This document shows, piece by piece, positions 6,061 through 9,550 of a DNA stretch of 9,550 nt. The DNA lies in the NCBI GenBank assembly GCA_964606765.1, contig CAZSIR010000117.1:1-9550 (forward strand). Reading direction: 5' to 3'. The notes beneath the pieces are model-generated. The model saw nothing but the letters and a program-made list of their open reading frames with translations, had not been told where the DNA came from and did no database searches. The DNA is from Ga0077527 sp964606765 (GTDB lineage: Bacteria; Pseudomonadota; Gammaproteobacteria; Burkholderiales; SG8-41). Position 1 is the stretch's first letter; every line of letters starts with the position of its first letter. The position numbers and the translations under genes are program-made.

Positions 6061-7754
6061 AAATCTCGCGTCAAGCCTATGCCGAAATGTTCGGTCCCAC
6101 TGTCGGTGACCGCGTCCGGCTTGCTGATACGGAGTTGTGGATCGAGGTCGAAAAGGATTTCACGGTCTACGGCGAGGAAGTGAAGTTCGGCGGTGGCAAG
6201 GTCATCCGTGACGGCATGGGCCAGAGCCAGCTGATGTCGGCGAAGGTGGCGGACACCGTCATCACCAACGCATTGATTGTGGATCACTGGGGCATCGTCA
6301 AGGCCGACATCGGCATCAAGGACGGCCGCATCTGGAAAATCGGCAAGGCCGGTAATCCCGACATCCAGCCCGGCATCACGATCCCCATCGGCGCCGGCAC
6401 CGAAGCCATTGCCGGTGAAGGCATGATCGTCACCGCCGGCGGCATCGACTCCCACATCCATTTCATCTGCCCGCAGCAGATCGAGGAAGCACTGATGTCC
6501 GGCATCACCACCATGCTCGGTGGTGGCACGGGACCGGCCACCGGAACCTATGCCACGACCTGCACGCCGGGCCCCTGGCACATGCATTCCATGCTGTCGG
6601 CGGCGGAAGCCTTTCCGATGAACCTCGGTTTTTTCGGCAAGGGCAATGCCAGCCAGCCCGGCCCCCTGCGCGAGCAGGTGGAAGCCGGCGCGGTCGGGCT
6701 CAAGCTGCATGAAGACTGGGGCACCACGCCGGCCGCCATCGACACCTGCCTGTCGGTCGCTGACGAGATGGACATCCAGGTCGCGATTCACACCGACACG
6801 CTGAACGAATCCGGTTTTGTCGAAACCTCGGTCGCGGCGATGAAGGGCCGCACCATCTGCACCTTCCACACCGAAGGGGCTGGCGGCGGCCACGCGCCGG
6901 ACATCATGCGCGTCTGCGGCGAACCCAACGTGCTGCCGTCATCGACCAATCCGACGATGCCCTACACGGTTAACACTGTCGCCGAACACCTCGACATGCT
7001 GATGGTCTGCCATCACCTGGATCCGTCCATCGCCGAGGACGTCGCCTTCGCCGAATCGCGCATCCGCAAGGAAACCATCGCCGCCGAAGACATCCTGCAT
7101 GACCTCGGCGCGTTTTCGATGATGTCCTCGGATTCTCAGGCGATGGGCCGCGTCGGTGAAGTGATCATCCGCACCTGGCAGACCGCGCACAAAATGAAGC
7201 TGCAGCGCGGCAGCCTGAAGGGCGATCCGAAAACCAGTGACAACGCGCGGGTCAAACGCTTCATCGCCAAATACACCATCAATCCGGCGATTGCCCACGG
7301 CGTATCGCATGTCGTCGGTTCGATCGAGTCCGGCAAGATCGCCGACCTGGTGGTATGGAAACCGGCATTCTTCGGCGTCAAACCTTCGCTGATCATCAAG
7401 GGCGGCATGATCGCCGCTGCCGCGATGGGCGACCCCAATGCCTCGATCCCCACGCCGCAGCCGGTGCACTACCGGCCGATGTTCGGCAGCTACGGCCGCG
7501 CGCTGAAAACTTCGCTGACCTTTGTTTCTCAAGCCGCGTTGAAGAATCCGGCCATCGCCGAGCTCGGCCTGTCGCGCCCGCTGGAAGCCATCCGCAATGT
7601 GCGCAGCATCGGCAAAAAAGACATGGTGCTCAATGACTGGATGCCGAAAATCGACGTCGATCCCGAAACCTATCAGGTGCGCGCCAACGGTGAATTGCTG
7701 GTCTGCGAACCGGCGCAGGTGCTGCCGATGGCACAACGTTATTTCCTGTTCTGA
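6057..7754 (+). CDS. ureC: Urease alpha subunit UreC (catalytic)
   Basis: UreC carries the di-nickel active site that hydrolyses urea. The start is TTG with GGAGG five bases upstream, giving MKISRQAYAEMFGPTVGD, the standard N-terminus. The product has 565 residues, close to the family norm. Metal ligands by comparison with Klebsiella urease are H133 and H135 (DSHIHF), the carbamylated lysine K216 (GLKLHED, with H218), H245 (AIHTDT), H271 (TFHTEGAGGGHAPD) and D359 (SSDSQAMGR). The mobile flap has C318 and the catalytic H319 (MVCHHLDP). Numbers are one lower than in Klebsiella. Every active-site residue is present, so the enzyme should be functional once loaded with nickel. It ends RYFLF and overlaps ureE by one base. 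Confidence 0.99.
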   Translation: MKISRQAYAEMFGPTVGDRVRLADTELWIEVEKDFTVYGEEVKFGGGKVIRDGMGQSQLMSAKVADTVITNALIVDHWGIVKADIGIKDGRIWKIGKAGNPDIQPGITIPIGAGTEAIAGEGMIVTAGGIDSHIHFICPQQIEEALMSGITTMLGGGTGPATGTYATTCTPGPWHMHSMLSAAEAFPMNLGFFGKGNASQPGPLREQVEAGAVGLKLHEDWGTTPAAIDTCLSVADEMDIQVAIHTDTLNESGFVETSVAAMKGRTICTFHTEGAGGGHAPDIMRVCGEPNVLPSSTNPTMPYTVNTVAEHLDMLMVCHHLDPSIAEDVAFAESRIRKETIAAEDILHDLGAFSMMSSDSQAMGRVGEVIIRTWQTAHKMKLQRGSLKGDPKTSDNARVKRFIAKYTINPAIAHGVSHVVGSIESGKIADLVVWKPAFFGVKPSLIIKGGMIAAAAMGDPNASIPTPQPVHYRPMFGSYGRALKTSLTFVSQAALKNPAIAELGLSRPLEAIRNVRSIGKKDMVLNDWMPKIDVDPETYQVRANGELLVCEPAQVLPMAQRYFLF

Positions 7755-8263
7755 TGATCGACATCAAATCCAGGGCCGGTACCGGACACAGCGCAGCCAC
7801 GGAGCAGCTGAAGCTGCCTTTTGATCTGCGGCAGAAAAGCCGGCTGCGCACAAAACTGGTTTCGGGTGAAGACGCCTGGCTGCTGCTGCCGCGCGGTGAA
7901 ATCCTGCGCGGCGGTGATCATCTGCTGGGCAGCGATGGCCGCATCGTTGAAGTAATCGCCGAAGCTGAACAGGTCATTCACGTGGTCTGCGCAGACGCCA
8001 CCGCGCTGGCCAAAGCCGCCTATCACCTCGGCAACCGCCATGTGCCGGTGCAGGTTGGCGACGGTTTCCTGCGCCTCGCCGCCGATCATGTGCTGGAAGA
8101 AATGCTGCGCGGCCTCGGCGCGACGCTGACACCGATGCTCGCGGCCTTCGAACCCGAAGCCGGTGCCTACGGCGGCGGCCATCGCCATCACGAAGAGGAC
8201 GGCGGACATCAGGGCCGCATCCACGAATATCAAACCACCGGCCAGGTGCGTTCTTCATCATGA
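7754..8263 (+). CDS. ureE: Urease nickel metallochaperone UreE
   Basis: UreE binds nickel and delivers it to the UreD-UreF-UreG-apourease complex. It has 169 residues. The N-terminal part (about 1-75) is the peptide-binding-like domain, with RLRTKLVSGEDAWLLLPRGE (30-49) and LRGGDHLL. The metal-binding domain follows, with AYHLGNRHVPVQV (89-101), in which H96 is expected to be the dimer-interface nickel ligand. The C-terminal tail contains GGGHRHHEEDGGHQGRIHE (140-158), with five histidines, which would bind additional nickel as in Klebsiella-type UreE. The start ATG shares one base with the ureC stop (TGATG); there is no clear ribosome binding site, so coupling is likely. The stop overlaps ureF. 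Confidence 0.96.
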   Translation: MIDIKSRAGTGHSAATEQLKLPFDLRQKSRLRTKLVSGEDAWLLLPRGEILRGGDHLLGSDGRIVEVIAEAEQVIHVVCADATALAKAAYHLGNRHVPVQVGDGFLRLAADHVLEEMLRGLGATLTPMLAAFEPEAGAYGGGHRHHEEDGGHQGRIHEYQTTGQVRSSS

Positions 8264-8943
8264 GCAATGCCGCACAACTGGCCCGACTGCTGCAACTGGC
8301 GAGTCCCGCATTGCCGGTGGGCGCCTACAGTTATTCGCAAGGACTGGAAGCTGCAGTGGAAGCCGGCGTGGTGCATGACGCCGACAGCGCCGGGGAATGG
8401 ATCGCCGATGTACTCACACTGTCGATGGCGCAGATGGAAGGGCCGGTTCTGTTGCGCCTGCATGATGCGTGGCGCGCAGCGGATTTCGCCGCAGTGGCGC
8501 AATGGAACGACTGGTTTCTCGCTGGCCGCGAAACTGCCGAGCTGCGTGCGGAAACCCTGCAGATGGGTTATTCACTGACCCGCCTGCTCGCTGATTTGAT
8601 TGATGAAAAATCATTTAAAATCAAATACTTATATGATATACCCGAGATTACCTTCCCTGCCGCCTACACCGCGGCCGCCGCGCACTGGCAGATCGAGCGC
8701 GAGGATGCGCTGGTCGCTTACCTGTGGTCCTGGCTGGAGAATCAGGTGATGGCTGCGGTCAAGGCGGTGCCGCTGGGCCAGACCAACGGCCAGAAAATCC
8801 TGCTGCGCCTGGGCGGACAACTGCCGGCGACGGCAACACGCATTGCCGGCGTCAGCGATGATGCGCTGGGCAACTTCACTCCGGGGCTGGCCCTGTTGTC
8901 CAGCCGTCACGAAACGCAGTACAGCCGGCTCTTCAGATCATGA
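8260..8943 (+). CDS. ureF: Urease accessory protein UreF
   Basis: UreF is an all-helical cytoplasmic protein that bridges UreD and UreG during nickel insertion and is thought to control the fidelity of UreG GTP hydrolysis. It has 227 residues, normal for the family. Conserved segments are SPALPVGAYSYSQGLE (15-30), GRETAELRAETLQMG (89-103), WLENQVMAAVKAVPLGQT (158-175) and the C-terminal SSRHETQYSRLFRS (214-227). The start overlaps the ureE stop as ATGA and its own stop overlaps ureG the same way. Residues about 112-127 (DLIDEKSFKIKYLYDI) are encoded by unusually AT-rich DNA and sit in a region that varies between UreF proteins. The frame is intact through it. Confidence 0.96.
   Translation: MSNAAQLARLLQLASPALPVGAYSYSQGLEAAVEAGVVHDADSAGEWIADVLTLSMAQMEGPVLLRLHDAWRAADFAAVAQWNDWFLAGRETAELRAETLQMGYSLTRLLADLIDEKSFKIKYLYDIPEITFPAAYTAAAAHWQIEREDALVAYLWSWLENQVMAAVKAVPLGQTNGQKILLRLGGQLPATATRIAGVSDDALGNFTPGLALLSSRHETQYSRLFRS
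8594..8640 (+). other. AT-rich island with inverted repeat inside ureF
   Basis: Only 7 of these 47 bases are G or C, in strong contrast to the surrounding GC-rich coding sequence. The island contains an inverted repeat, ATTTGATT (8594-8601) and AATCAAAT (8619-8626). Nested in its loop is a second short one, ATGA (8603-8606) and TCAT (8611-8614), around AAAA. Codons here (AAA, TTT, TTA, ATA) are rare elsewhere in the window. The reading frame is kept. It could be a small insertion in a variable loop or simply drift. No convincing promoter spacing was found, although TATGAT (8632-8637) resembles a -10 box. Confidence 0.6.
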
Positions 8944-9550
8944 AAAACAACTCTGCTACTCAACCCCTGCGCATCGGCATCGGCGGCCCCGTCGGCTCCG
9001 GAAAAACTGCGCTGACCCTGTCGCTGTGCCAGACCCTGCGCGACAAGTACAACATCGCGGTGGTCACCAATGACATCTACACCGAAGAGGATGCGCAGTT
9101 CCTGGTGCGCAACGAGGCACTGGTGCCCGAGCGCATCATCGGCGTTGAAACCGGCGGCTGCCCGCATACGGCGATCCGCGAAGATGCCTCGATCAACCTC
9201 GAAGCGGTGGCGCGCCTCAATCAGCGGTTCGCCAACCTCGACCTGATCCTGATCGAATCCGGCGGCGACAACCTCGCTGCGACCTTCAGTCCCGAACTGT
9301 CCGACCTCACGCTGTACGTGATCGACGTCGCCGCCGGCGACAAGATTCCGCGCAAGGGCGGACCCGGCATCACCAAAAGCGATCTGCTGGTGATCAACAA
9401 GATCGACCTCGCGCCGATGGTCGGCGCATCGCTGGAAGTCATGGACCGCGACGCGAAAAAAATGCGCGGGCAGCGGCCCTTCGTCTTCACCAATCTCAAA
9501 ACCGGCCACGGGCTGGAAACCATCGTCTCGTTCATCGAGCGCGAAGGCCT
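8940..9550 (+). CDS. ureG: Urease accessory GTPase UreG (3' end cut by window)
   Basis: UreG is a SIMIBI-class GTPase that carries nickel and uses GTP hydrolysis to drive its transfer into urease. The ATG at 8940 overlaps the ureF stop as ATGA. The window holds 203 complete codons and no stop; UreG proteins usually have a little over 200 residues, so only a few codons are missing. The P-loop is GPVGSGKT (16-23), followed by VVTNDIYTEEDAQFL (41-55). The nickel-binding CPH motif is C74-P75-H76 in VETGGCPHTAIREDAS, then ESGGDNLAATFSPEL (106-120), and the guanine-specificity motif NKID is at 153-156. All catalytic and metal-binding elements are present. Confidence 0.98.
   Translation, partial: MKNNSATQPLRIGIGGPVGSGKTALTLSLCQTLRDKYNIAVVTNDIYTEEDAQFLVRNEALVPERIIGVETGGCPHTAIREDASINLEAVARLNQRFANLDLILIESGGDNLAATFSPELSDLTLYVIDVAAGDKIPRKGGPGITKSDLLVINKIDLAPMVGASLEVMDRDAKKMRGQRPFVFTNLKTGHGLETIVSFIEREG

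Noticed and set aside
5727..6893. Minus-strand open frame opposite ureB and ureC (388 residues)
   Set aside because: It is a shadow of strongly conserved urease genes, with no recognisable domain.
8609..8637. Promoter inside ureF for ureG
   Set aside because: TATGAT looks like a -10 box, but the nearest -35-like TTGATT is 30 bases upstream and nothing suitable lies at 16-18 bases.

Overview
The window is one continuous plus-strand operon that couples a high-affinity urea importer to urease. It begins inside the last part of urtA and ends a few codons before the stop of ureG. Gene order is urtA(partial)-urtB-urtC-urtD-urtE-ureD-ureA-ureB-ureC-ureE-ureF-ureG(partial). GC content is high, with codon usage to match. 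Separate small UreA and UreB, a UrtB with an N-terminal helical-repeat domain, and the protein sequences suggest a proteobacterium, most likely a betaproteobacterium. This assignment is inference from gene order and protein style; no rRNA or other marker is present.

Positions 1-4445 hold the Urt ABC transporter of the branched-chain amino acid/urea (HAAT) class: periplasmic binding protein UrtA, membrane permeases UrtB and UrtC, and cytoplasmic ATPases UrtD and UrtE. Positions 4453-9550 hold urease: structural genes ureA, ureB and ureC (gamma, beta and alpha subunits) and accessory genes ureD, ureE, ureF and ureG, which deliver nickel and assemble the active site. All catalytic and metal-binding residues of UreC are present. 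Urea imported by Urt would be hydrolysed in the cytoplasm to ammonia and carbamate/CO2. The layout fits nitrogen scavenging.

The genes are packed tightly. Four-base ATGA or one-base TGATG overlaps join urtB/urtC, urtC/urtD, ureC/ureE, ureE/ureF and ureF/ureG, and the remaining gaps are mostly under 40 bases. No promoter is seen in the window; it presumably lies upstream of urtA. No regulator, nickel permease (ureJ/hupE type) or mobile element is present.

The parts not explained by standard annotation are small. They are: two tandem stem-loops with GCAA and TTCG loops just after urtA; a tandem 13-bp duplication carrying the ureA ribosome binding site; a 36-codon open frame that exactly fills the ureB-ureC gap, overlapping the ureB stop and the TTG start of ureC; and a very AT-rich island with an inverted repeat inside ureF. 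I see no evidence for a novel enzymatic or defence system. The window is a well-known pathway with some unusual intercistronic detail.
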